From Haplosporangium gracile (lineage: Eukaryota; Mortierellomycota; Mortierellomycetes; Mortierellales; Mortierellaceae), in contig JAAAUF010000166.1 of assembly GCA_015499985.1 (NCBI GenBank), positions 1-50,763 on the forward strand: 50,763 nt of DNA, written 5' to 3'. This document shows positions 34,812 to 43,478 of the stretch, one piece after another (the stretch's first letter is position 1; every line of letters begins with the position of its first letter). A program made the translations under genes and the position numbers. Under the pieces are notes generated by a model. It was not told the DNA's origin, searched no databases, and saw only the letters and a list, made by a program, of their open reading frames with translations.

Positions 34812-35381
34812 GTGGACGGAAGTGGTGGAACCAGGATCGGGAGACGTGAAGACAGGAAAGGAGGTCGCGTTGGGGAGGGCTCTTACCTCCCGAGGCGAGG
34901 ATCTAGACAACGCGACGCGCAGTCTCCAGTCGTCGCTACTCCTTATCAGGGACGCGATCAAGCAGTCCCGTCGTACAACGTTGCCAAGGCCAAGGCGGTG
35001 GTCAAGCTGATTGACGACTCCAGGCAGGTATCGGTAAAAGTCACGGCCTGTGCGGCGCCCGGGATGGATGGCTGTGATGGATTAAGGAGACTTACCCGTG
35101 CTTTTGGTTTGTCGGCCTCAGCGGTGGTGATAAAGACGACCAAGGAGGTTGACTCACCAACTGTGTCATCCTTGGCGGCGGCGGAAGATATCAAGGACAA
35201 GTCGAAGGATTTGAATAGCCTGTTGAACCGCGAGACAGTCGCGGATATGACAGAAGCCTGTGATGCGGTCAAGACCCCTGCGACTGCGTTCAAGAATTTA
35301 GGGGGTGTGGGTCCCTTGGCGAAAGAGCCCTTACATATGGTTAACCTTGCCTGCAGCCGGGCCAAAATCTGCACTCCTTAG
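34812..35381 (+). CDS. Orphan hypothetical protein
   Basis: An open frame of 189 codons, G/C-rich at third positions in its 3' two thirds: AKAKAVVKLIDDSRQVSVKV, TRAFGLSASAVVIKTTKEVD, SSLAAAEDIKDKSKDLNSLL and AFKNLGGVGPLAKEPLHMVN. The alternation of hydrophobic and charged residues looks coding, but no family is recognised. An overlapping minus-strand frame (34958-35374, 138 codons) is Ser/Ala/Leu-rich and is the alternative reading. The N-terminal 30 residues are Arg/Gly-rich and the true start may be internal, for example after an intron. The frame lies divergently from the decayed F-box gene ending its 5' side at 34804. Confidence 0.4.
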   Translation: MDGSGGTRIGRREDRKGGRVGEGSYLPRRGSRQRDAQSPVVATPYQGRDQAVPSYNVAKAKAVVKLIDDSRQVSVKVTACAAPGMDGCDGLRRLTRAFGLSASAVVIKTTKEVDSPTVSSLAAAEDIKDKSKDLNSLLNRETVADMTEACDAVKTPATAFKNLGGVGPLAKEPLHMVNLACSRAKICTP

Positions 35382-35518
35382 TTCACTCTTTTTCTTTGTT
35401 ATTTATTTAGTGCGAAACAGAGCGCGTTGAAAAAAATATATTGTTATTTTCATACTTGTTGCGGTTGTTTGAGGAAGAGGAGATGAAAAGGACGTCCGCG
35501 CATCGGGCTAGGGTGATG

Positions 35519-37567
35519 TTATTTCTCCACTGAGCGCTCGCGCTGCGCCTTTTCAGACACGATCGCAACGCGAGTCGGCCACTGGAGTCCAAGCCACGCT
35601 AAGTCATCCAGTGTCATCTGCCCATACCACCCTTGCCCGCTTCTTGCCATCTTACCCTTGCCAGAATCACTACGCACACATACATCCCTCTCCTCCTCCT
35701 TCTCCTTCTTGTTCTTGTCCTGCTGTTCTGATTCTTGATCCTCAGTCTCCTTCAGCAACTCAAGAACCATTTCCTGTGTCATCGACTTTACAACCATACA
35801 CAACCCACTCCAATCCAAATCCATCCTCTTCAACGTTCCAACAGCCTTCAGTCGACCGAACAGTTCCCGCATCCTGCGGATAAACAACACCCGATGGTGG
35901 CGGTAAGACCTCATAATAGCTTCACTGTATTTATGGGGCGGTAGTTCAAGGTAGTCATCGAGGGTAGGCTCTTGGAACCAGTGGCGAGAGTAGTCGAGAA
36001 AGATGTTGCTGCAGTTGTGGCGGCTTGTATCGCCGAGGGATGTTAGGTGTAGATGGGTTAGGGATTTGAAGGATGTGTTGATATTGTTGTTGTCGACAAT
36101 GTCGAGGTTGATGCTATCGTCGTCGTCGCCGTTGTCGTCGTTGAGAGGAGGTGTGACAGCGAGTTTGTCGAGGAAAGAAAAGTCCATCCTCGAAATCGGC
36201 TCGATAGTTAACTCCTTCAGCTCCTTACAATCCGCCCAACTCAACCCAGCACCCCTAAGTCCTACCCGAAAGGGGATCGGATAATTCCAACTCCCATCAT
36301 CTGACTGAATAACAACCCTCTCCAACGTCTCGGTCGACCTCACCAGCAGCCCTGACACATCCTCATACCCACTATCCGACCACAAGTTGTTCGAAAACCC
36401 CGTCGCCATAAACTCTTGCAGCCTCGAAAACACACCTCGTAAAGGAGTCCGGTCTCGAACGACTGTCCCCTCATCGTCGTGAATAAAAGGGATATCTCGA
36501 GGGAGATGCATGGTCGGGTGGTGAGTAAAGTTTGTGCCGCCGAGGTGGATGGTGTCCAGATCGGGGCAGGATTCGACGAGGGATTGGAGGAGGGTGTTGG
36601 GGTAGCCGTGGTATCCTGCTATGGCGAGTTTTGAGAGGTTAGGGGATTGTTTGGTGAGGGGAATGATGAGCCAGTCCGGGTAGCTGTATCGGAATTCTGA
36701 AAAGTCATCTTTGATGAACTTTGTCTGGTCCCAATATGAGAATTTAGAGGTGCCACTGCTGCTTCCGCTGCTGCTGCCCTGTCGAGGAATGTTACTCAAC
36801 AGACACAGCCGCTTTAACGATAAGAATGGCGGCGGAACAATCACTCGTGGGGGAGGGGGCGTAGAGACCTGTGAGGGCCGACAGACAAGCTCGAAATCTT
36901 CAATCCCCTCGGGAAGATGCTGCAACAACCGAATCCGGAACTCTGCATCGACCGCATAGTCAAGATGGATCTTGATCCGTCTCAACGACTTGTGGTTCGA
37001 AATCGCCTCCAAGACCTCTGTCGTAAAATGGTCCGTCCTGTAAAATTGTCGCGCATGGTGGATATAGAGGAATCTGAGTTTTGGGGAGTATTGGATAAGC
37101 CGGAGGGCGTTTGAGGATTGGCGTATGATCGAGGGGCGGTCGGGGGCGTGGTAGAAGTACCCCTCGTCACCTTTACTGGGGCACGGCTGGTACCCAAAGT
37201 CGAGACAAGTTAGTTCTTCCAGGTTGATACATTGCCTTGCTGCACCACCCATCGTAGACCCTGATCGAACTGCAATAACAGAATCGTTGTCTTTGGGCAA
37301 GAACCAAACCCCGTCAGAGATATCAATCTGGAGGGACCGGAGCTGTGCAGCACGATCAATGATTGTACGAATATGGTGTGGTGGGTTTTTGCGCGGGTTG
37401 GTGTCGAGTCGTACAAAGCGTTCAAGTTGGGGTTGGAAGGCGTCTCCCCAGAGATGAGAGACTTGGATGCAGGCAAGGAGATCGTTCCGTGTTAGATCCT
37501 TGCAGATCAGGTCCGAGATGAGTGGGATCTCAAGTGCCGACGCGCGCTTTTGAGGTGTTGACGGCAT
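35519..37567 (-). CDS. F-box/LRR-like protein (intact)
   Basis: Single exon, 682 aa, intact from ATG (37567) to stop (35519). The first 45 residues fit an F-box: IPLISDLICKDLTRNDLLAC, then VSHLWGDAFQPQL. Irregular leucine-rich repeats follow: TIIDRAAQLRSLQIDI, NLEELTCLDFG, SPKLRFLYIHH, KSLRRIKIHL, SPNLSKLAIAGYHGYP, CPDLDTIHLGGTNF, TLERVVIQSDDG, CKELKELTIEP and FKSLTHLHLTSLGD. A basic, acidic mixed-charge tail closes the protein (about residues 590-650). F-box proteins link a substrate to Skp1 and Cul1 in SCF ubiquitin ligases; the LRR face chooses the substrate, which is unknown here. This is the only undamaged member of this class in the window. Confidence 0.85.
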   Translation of the reverse strand: MPSTPQKRASALEIPLISDLICKDLTRNDLLACIQVSHLWGDAFQPQLERFVRLDTNPRKNPPHHIRTIIDRAAQLRSLQIDISDGVWFLPKDNDSVIAVRSGSTMGGAARQCINLEELTCLDFGYQPCPSKGDEGYFYHAPDRPSIIRQSSNALRLIQYSPKLRFLYIHHARQFYRTDHFTTEVLEAISNHKSLRRIKIHLDYAVDAEFRIRLLQHLPEGIEDFELVCRPSQVSTPPPPRVIVPPPFLSLKRLCLLSNIPRQGSSSGSSSGTSKFSYWDQTKFIKDDFSEFRYSYPDWLIIPLTKQSPNLSKLAIAGYHGYPNTLLQSLVESCPDLDTIHLGGTNFTHHPTMHLPRDIPFIHDDEGTVVRDRTPLRGVFSRLQEFMATGFSNNLWSDSGYEDVSGLLVRSTETLERVVIQSDDGSWNYPIPFRVGLRGAGLSWADCKELKELTIEPISRMDFSFLDKLAVTPPLNDDNGDDDDSINLDIVDNNNINTSFKSLTHLHLTSLGDTSRHNCSNIFLDYSRHWFQEPTLDDYLELPPHKYSEAIMRSYRHHRVLFIRRMRELFGRLKAVGTLKRMDLDWSGLCMVVKSMTQEMVLELLKETEDQESEQQDKNKKEKEEERDVCVRSDSGKGKMARSGQGWYGQMTLDDLAWLGLQWPTRVAIVSEKAQRERSVEK

Positions 37568-38105
37568 TTTTTAATTCTTGGTTAGATCGAGAACAACGAC
37601 GATGACAGGCGAGAAATTAAGTCCGGCTGAGGAGACGAGGGGATTAAAGAAGAGGTGAAGGATGGTTGCTTGTTTGTTTGCTGGTGAAGTAGGAAGGAGA
37701 AATGGGGTGAATTTTGTGGCTCACATTTTTATGCTTGAGGGACAAACAACAAACATATGAAAAAAGGACTCTTTTTTCTTGACCATGGACGCACAGACGA
37801 AAATTCGACACCCGTCCAGATGTTGCTAGAACAATCTTTTTTCCCCTTATTCGTACGCTAAGCTCATGCAAAAACCTCCTACTTCAAACACCCTATGGTG
37901 CAGCGCACAAGGACAATTCTTTACCATAAAGTATTGCACGAAGAAGTAGAGTAAGATCTAATAGGGTCATGTTACCGATTCAAAAACATCGAAAATTCTA
38001 GCATCATTGTGTCCTCCCACTTTACCGATAAAAAGAAAAGAAAGAGAAAACTCCTACACCATGACCCTCCACTACACCACCATCGCACTCTACCACCAAC
38101 ACACA
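37568..38105. other. No gene seen
   Basis: Upstream region of the F-box gene on one side and flank of the transposon relic on the other. No supported frame or repeat. Confidence 0.5.
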
Positions 38106-38539
38106 ATGCCCAAGTATCATTCTATCGAGCTCAAAGACCGTATCGTCGGTGCCTTTGAGGACCGCCGAAACTCCCTCCAACATTGCCAAAGCACACAATC
38201 TCCGTATCAACACAGTCCTCACCATTATTAAAAAATGGGAGCAAGAAGGCACCATTGTCCCCAAAAAATCGCCTGGAGGTACACCAATTCTTGGAGAGCA
38301 GGATGTCGAGCAACTCCTCAGCCGACTGAAAGACAGCAATTGCGCCACCCTTCAGAAGATAACCAAGATGCCGCCCCAAGCCAGTCTCCGAAAGCACTAT
38401 ACGCAGGATTCTTCGCAAGAAGAAAATATTCTGTCGCGCTGCGTCAAGAAACTCGCTTGACATCAAGATATGTCGAAGCTCGATCATCTTTCACTCAAGA
38501 CAGAGCAAGCTGAACGTGAATGAAGATCGATTGCTATAA
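38106..38539 (+). mobile_element. Tc1/mariner-type transposase relic (N-terminal HTH region)
   Basis: MPKYHSIELKDRIVGAFEDR (ATG at 38106) is followed, after a frameshift near 38165, by SNIAKAHNLRINTVLTIIKK and GTIVPKKSPGGTPILGEQDV: the first helix-turn-helix and linker of a Tc1/mariner transposase. A second frameshift leads to VSESTIRRILRKKKIFCRAA, the second helix-turn-helix. A stop follows at 38537-38539. The catalytic DDE domain is missing and no terminal inverted repeats were found. It is a dead, 3'-truncated copy. Confidence 0.75.
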
Positions 38540-38567
38540 CTGATAGATAAGAGCTGTCGTTTGTGTT

Positions 38568-38862
38568 GAGGAAAAAATAATAAGAAAACCTCGTGTATAA
38601 GAAAGGGTGTAAGGAAAAAATAGTAAAATCTTGGAGAGGCGGAGTCCTGAAGGGCGCGTTGTGGAGAAAATAATAACCACTAGTAGATGTAGGTTAATGT
38701 TTGAGGATAAAAATAAAAAAATCTCGAATGATATCTTGAGAATGCGAGGAAAAATGAAAAAACCTCGATGTAGGAAAATAGTGGAAGAGGAAAGCGAAAA
38801 AACCTCTCGATTATGTATTATTATTGCGAGGGAAAGGTTGTGACGCCATTAAAAAAACCTCG
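38568..38862 (+). repeat. Array of about 42-bp units with complementary arms and A-rich loops
   Basis: Seven units start at 38568, 38610, 38661, 38703, 38745, 38786 and 38827, so spacing is 42, 51, 42, 42, 41 and 41. Each has a short left arm, an A-rich loop and a complementary right arm: GAGG/CCTC, AAG/CTT, GTGG/CCAC, GAGG/TCTC (one mismatch), CGAGG/CCTCG, AGAGG/CCTCT and CGAGG/CCTCG. Arms differ between units yet stay complementary. Between arms lie spacers of about 18-26 bp without clear mutual similarity. A plus-strand open frame (38631-38843) crosses five units and repeats loosely every 14 codons. The array lies between two dead transposons. Confidence 0.6.
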
Positions 38863-38912
38863 AACAAAAAGTCAATGCGTTTGTGTTTTCCATCGGTGGA
38901 AGTGTTCAATCT

Positions 38913-40560
38913 TCATCCCTTCCCGATGCGAGAACGAGTTCTACGTCTAAACTCATTATTTTCAGGTTGACTGGGCTGAGTGAGCTTGTTGCGATTAAGG
39001 TTCGATTGACCCTTTTTGTGTGTGGACTTGTTCTTCTTTTTAATCGAGCGATTATTACTTGGCTCGTTCATCTGCTCGTCAGAAGTAAGCGTTGGCTCAT
39101 CCGCTTGCGATGAATGATGAGAGTGCGGACAAGGATCCTTGTTGCAAGGCGGGTGATCGGCCCAGTAGTCCGTAGCGCATTCCCTCTCAACGAAGTTTTC
39201 TTCTGGTTCCCATGGGTTGTCGTTGTTCGAATAATTTTTCCACTTGACGTACTCCCATGTCCCTTCTGTTGTGCGACGCGCATCAAGAATCTTCTTGACT
39301 TCGTACGTGAGGAAAGAGCCTGGGTCTTCATGTGCAAGTTTGGGTTGCGAGGGAGCAAATTTGCGACTAAGCGTAGAGCCAATGCCATCTTTGAGGATGT
39401 ATGCACCGCCCTTGTTTTTACGAACAACAGTAAACGGTCCTTCGTATCTCGGAGAGAGGGAATTTTCTTTGATAGGATCAACCGTCATAACTGTAGAGCC
39501 ATCAAGAAACCCGTTGTGCCGGATTGCTTTATTGAACCTCTCAATCATTTTCTGCTGATTAGATTTTACCTTAGCTTCAATTGCGGAGAACACGATCGTA
39601 GTCGTAAATTCGAGTCTCTTCAGCAAGGCTTCTTAGGACATGACCTTATTTTGTGGGTCGGTGTAATTGTAGTGTCCGTTTTCCTCGCGTGCGAAAAAAA
39701 GAGAGTAAGGGATAGAACCACGCAAACTCGCAATATTTGCATTGAGGCCATATTGTGCCATGGGAACATGACGATCCCATTCGTGTGGTCTGCCTTTGGT
39801 CTCCTTTCAAAGAATTTCTTTTGACCGCTTTAACCCGGTTCTCGGCTAGTCCATTGCCTCGTGGATGAAATGGTGTGGCAAGGCGACGATGAATACCCAA
39901 TTGCTCTGTCATTGTTTTTGTGATCTGAATGGAAAATTCTTTGCCATGATCTGACTGCAGAATTATGGGGATTTCAACCAGAGTAAAAATGCCAAAGAGA
40001 GTAACTGCAGTTTTGTCAGGTATAGCTCTCAAAATAACGAAGCGGGTACATACGTCTGTCAGGACGAGAAGGTATTTATTATTCTTCGAGGACGGATGGA
40101 AATCACCGGCGAGGTCTACAGTCATATGCTCGCCAGGTAAGTGTGCATGAATACCTTTGAGGGGATGACACCCTTTACGAGTGATATTAATGCGGGGCAT
40201 TGCTTAACATATTCAAAATATTTTTTGACCAATAAGGGCCATGTCTGTTCGCGCCAAGATGATCAAGGGAGTGAACCTCAGCCATGAGAGCGTGGCGGTC
40301 TTTTGCTGCGACGGTGAATCGAGAAACCGATTTGCCTTATGTTTTTTGGATAGATTGGTCAGTCCAAAGATTCTGAAGGAACTGACGCGATAACGCATCT
40401 GGCAGCACATGGAGTACACCAGGTCGGTATACTGGTTGTGAGTGAAGAAAAGTGAGAGCCCGATGACTAGCGAACAAAGTAAAATGGTAACCCCAAAGAT
40501 ACTGGTGGAATTTTTCAAAGCAAAAACAATCGCTACATGTTTCTCTCTTGTCCACGACGT
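38913..40560 (-). mobile_element. Degenerate Ty3/gypsy chromovirus fragment (RNase H, integrase, chromodomain)
   Basis: Reading the minus strand from about 40560: RNase H end (FEKFHQYLWGYHFTLFASHR, ALTFLHSQ), then YRPGVLHVLPDALSRQFLQ with an apparent in-frame deletion before it, then a zinc-finger-like HSLDHLGANRHGPYWSK. The integrase core follows (GEHMTVDLAGDFHPSSKNNK; LQSDHGKEF; HPRGNGLAENRVKAVK, the D, D and E context), then the GPY/F region (SPRYEGPFTVVRKNKGGAYI) and a C-terminal chromodomain (TYEVKKILDAR, GTWEYVKWKNYSNNDNPWEP). A frameshift after the integrase core and a TAG before ALLKRLEF break the polyprotein. Gag, protease, most of reverse transcriptase and both LTRs are absent. Its 5' edge abuts the C/T-rich leader of the first kelch copy. 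Confidence 0.88.
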
Positions 40561-40829
40561 CTTTTTTCTTGTTTTTTCACGTTCCCTTACTTTTCTCACT
40601 TTCTCGTCGTCGTTTTCGTCCTTTCCTTTCTCCAACAACCAACAATCCCACCTTTCAAATCCTTCTCTCAACATCTTTCTTCAATCCCTACCAGCCTTTC
40701 TTACTCTCAAGCATTGTGTTATTAGACCATTACTTTCTCTTTCCCGCTCCTCTTCTACCTCACACGTTTTCTATCCCGAACTCCTTTCTTCACTTTCACA
40801 AAGCTACCGTATCCAACCACTGATCCAAA
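40561..40829 (+). promoter_or_regulatory. C/T-rich leader of the first kelch copy
   Basis: Strongly pyrimidine-biased plus strand that ends 10-20 bp before the ATG at 40830. The same bias precedes the intact paralogues at 43479 and 47655, which suggests a shared core promoter and 5' UTR type. Confidence 0.45.
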
Positions 40830-42694
40830 ATGTGGCACCCTTCCCTCCTCTTCGGTATATCGCTCGCTCTTCTCTCACTCTGCCCTTCATCCAAAACATT
40901 CACCCACGCCCAACAACAATACACGCCAACCACCTACTACGGCCCACAATCAGCATTCGCCGAGAGTAAAGCCATCTATGTGCACGGTGGAAGGGCCGCC
41001 GCTTTGATTGACGGCAACCCGCCCTCCAACCAAACATTTTTACTCGACCTCTCAACCCCTTCGACCACCGACAGCCCTTTGTTTCGCCAGCTTGCGAGCG
41101 GGTTCCCATCCGAGGGAGCCACAAGCGCACTCTACAACAAAAATACCTGGTACCTCTTTGACAAACAGAACATCGTCCTGTATGATGTTCAGAAAAACAC
41201 CTGGGGTCCGACTCTGCGGTACAACAGCAGCAACCCAGAATTTAATATGGCCGCCGTCACGGGTCCGATCAACAACTCTATTTATGTCGTCAATGGGCGG
41301 CAGGCCGACTCCAACATGTCTAATTCCGTCAGTACGATGAGGCGACGGCTCAGCTCTTTCCTGCTGGGAACAGTGTCCCTATGAATGGTGGGTATGCCGC
41401 GGTCTAGAGTACGAAACGGAGCTCGATCCTTGTCCATGGTAGGTACAATAAGGCCCGGACTGTTATGCAAAGCGTCTTGCACGAGTACATCCCTATCACG
41501 GAGCAGTACATACCTATTATGGACAGGGGTGACATTCCACCTCCTCGCTATGGGCATTGTATGGTCGAGGCGTACGGCGGCAGCAAGATCATTCTCTTTG
41601 AAGGAGTTACCGATTTGAATCCGACGAGTGCCGATATCTTTATCTTTGACGTGGCGACCTTGACATGGACACAGGGCCAGACAGGAGACTCGACCGTTGG
41701 CAGAGCGTACGCAGTCTGTGCCGTCACCAACGACATGTTCGTTGCTTGGGGTGGAGCTATCCAGTTGGACAACAACTTTTGTGTCGTCAAGGCCCCGATG
41801 GTTGCCTACAATCTGAAGACGAATGGGAATGGTGCTTGATAAAAGAACTTTTCGCCCGATAACGTCGTTGCATCGTCACACGTTGGGTCCATTGTCGGTG
41901 GGGTGGCTGGTGGATTGGCCCTAGTTTCTGCGGTGATGCTTGGATTTGTTGTCTACCGTCGCAAGCAACGTAAAAGGACTGAAAAGCGTTTTTTGTCGAA
42001 AGGAGAAGGAGGCATTGGTTCTGGATTCACCTCGGACGATTCGATTACGCTGAAGCACGAGGGCGGAGAGGGCGCTCAACGCTCATCTTATGTGGTCCAT
42101 GCACCCGTCACCGACAACTCACCTATGGCCCCCACCGACTACGAATCAACAGCTTACACAGCAATCGGCTACGCTCAATCCGGCAGTCAACCCCAGCCCC
42201 AGGTCTACAATCCCGTCAGTGCTGGCCTAGTAGTCGATGGCTCGATGTACTATACAAGATACACCCCTCCTACACAGTAAATCTGCGACCCTCCTACACA
42301 GTAAATCTACGACCCTCCTGCACAGTAAATCTACGACACTGTGACGAGTGCTCAAGGATACCCAGTAGACTACCAACCGTCTCTTGTGGGCCAGCCCTAT
42401 GTCGCCACTGACTCGCCGCAATTCCAACACCAACAGACCGCATACCAATTGCCGCCACACCACGACCCCTCTGCCGGGTACGCTGGCTACAGCCCACCCG
42501 TGGTTGCGTCGGCTATTCCCTCACCATTGGTGGTATAGACTAATTCGCCCATGGTCACTACTACTTCTGCAACAACTGCGACGGATGCCAGTGGCGCCGC
42601 CGGCGGTGAGCCCAGGGCAACTGTGGGGGGCAATGGACGATTGTATAGCAAGGATGAGGTTGCCCGACGCAACCCTCAGGGGTCGGAACGATGA
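40830..42694 (+). pseudogene. Kelch/single-TM receptor-like gene, disrupted copy
   Basis: Opens with a signal peptide (MWHPSLLFGISLALLSLCPS) and the family ectodomain (SAFAESKAIYVHGG, SGFPSEGATSALYNKNTWYL). A frameshift near 41331 moves the reading to YDEATAQLFPAG. TAG at 41405-41407 then interrupts it, after which it continues GHCMVEAYGGSKIILFEG and GRAYAVCAVTNDMFVAWGGA. Two consecutive stops (TGA 41837, TAA 41840) precede the still recognisable membrane helix (IVGGVAGGLALVSAVMLGFV) and basic stop-transfer. The cytoplasmic tail contains three TAA codons, one in each 24-bp repeat, and a TAG at 42536-42538 before the terminal TGA at 42692-42694. All these stops after the frameshift lie in one reading frame. 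The two neighbouring paralogues are intact. Confidence 0.85.
42263..42334 (+). repeat. Three tandem 24-bp units, each with an in-frame TAA
   Basis: Consensus GACCCTCCTACACAGTAAAT followed by CTAC, at 42263-42286, 42287-42310 and 42311-42334. In the ancestral frame each unit reads (D/T)PPTQ-stop-I(Y/C). Units 2 and 3 differ at one base in the CTACAC/CTGCAC position; unit 1 differs at its edges. Confidence 0.85.
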
Positions 42695-43478
42695 CTATCA
42701 TAGCCTTAACAACAGTCACTTTTTCATATGCATGCAAGCTAACGAGAAAACAAAAACGAATACACAAACAAATCAATCCAGTCGCCCATGCCCATTTTTT
42801 ACCGCCACACAATAATGAGCGCTTTGATTTCCTTTTCGCTTATTGGATTTTTTTGTGGCACCCCATGATGAGAGCAACATAGGGTAACTCCGAAGGGGAG
42901 AAAAGGGAAGGAGAGAAAAGATGGTGCGTATGTGTGTGTGCCTGTGTGTGAAAGAAGGAGTGCCAAAGTGTATGTATGTAGGGGTACAACAAGGCATAGC
43001 ACTGCATTGCACGGGTCCCCTCTCAAAATCGGCATCTCTGTCTTTCACTTTTTTTCGTGTTCTCTTGCCTCTTTTTTTCTTCCTTAGCACCATTTGTGCC
43101 TTTGATACTCTTGAGATAAACAATCGATGTGCGCTGCTGCACTGTATACAATAAGCTTGTACCCAATTCTTGAGCAGACTTTCTTTTTTTTTTTACTCCC
43201 CACTTGTTCGATTGCACTGTTTTACTTCTCTTCCTCCTCCTCCTCTTCTCCTCCTCCTCTTCTTCTTCCTTTGCCTCTCCATTAACTCACGACTTTCCCT
43301 TCATCTTCTATATCCTCCTTCCTCTCTTTTCCTTCTCCTTCTTCTCTTTCCTTCCCTCAACTCCAATTCACTTGCACTTCATTATCCAACACCCGTTACT
43401 GCCTAATTCTACTTCCCCCCTCTTTCGCTCTCCCCTATCTCTCTCCCTCGGCCATCTCTTTTTCCATCTCGACCAATA
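42695..43478. other. Intergenic region between kelch copies
   Basis: No gene seen. Contains a TG-rich patch (42918-42955) and, from about 43205 to 43475, a nearly pure C/T leader with CTCCTCCTC runs directly upstream of the next ATG. Confidence 0.5.

Noticed and set aside
38568..38862. Reading the hairpin array as a CRISPR array
   Set aside because: The repeats diverge in sequence, there are no cas genes, and the surrounding genes are spliced eukaryotic genes.
40830..42694. Stop-codon reassignment or readthrough in the first kelch copy
   Set aside because: All three stop codons occur, and a frameshift as well, while the neighbouring paralogues use normal stops only at their ends. Simple gene death explains it.
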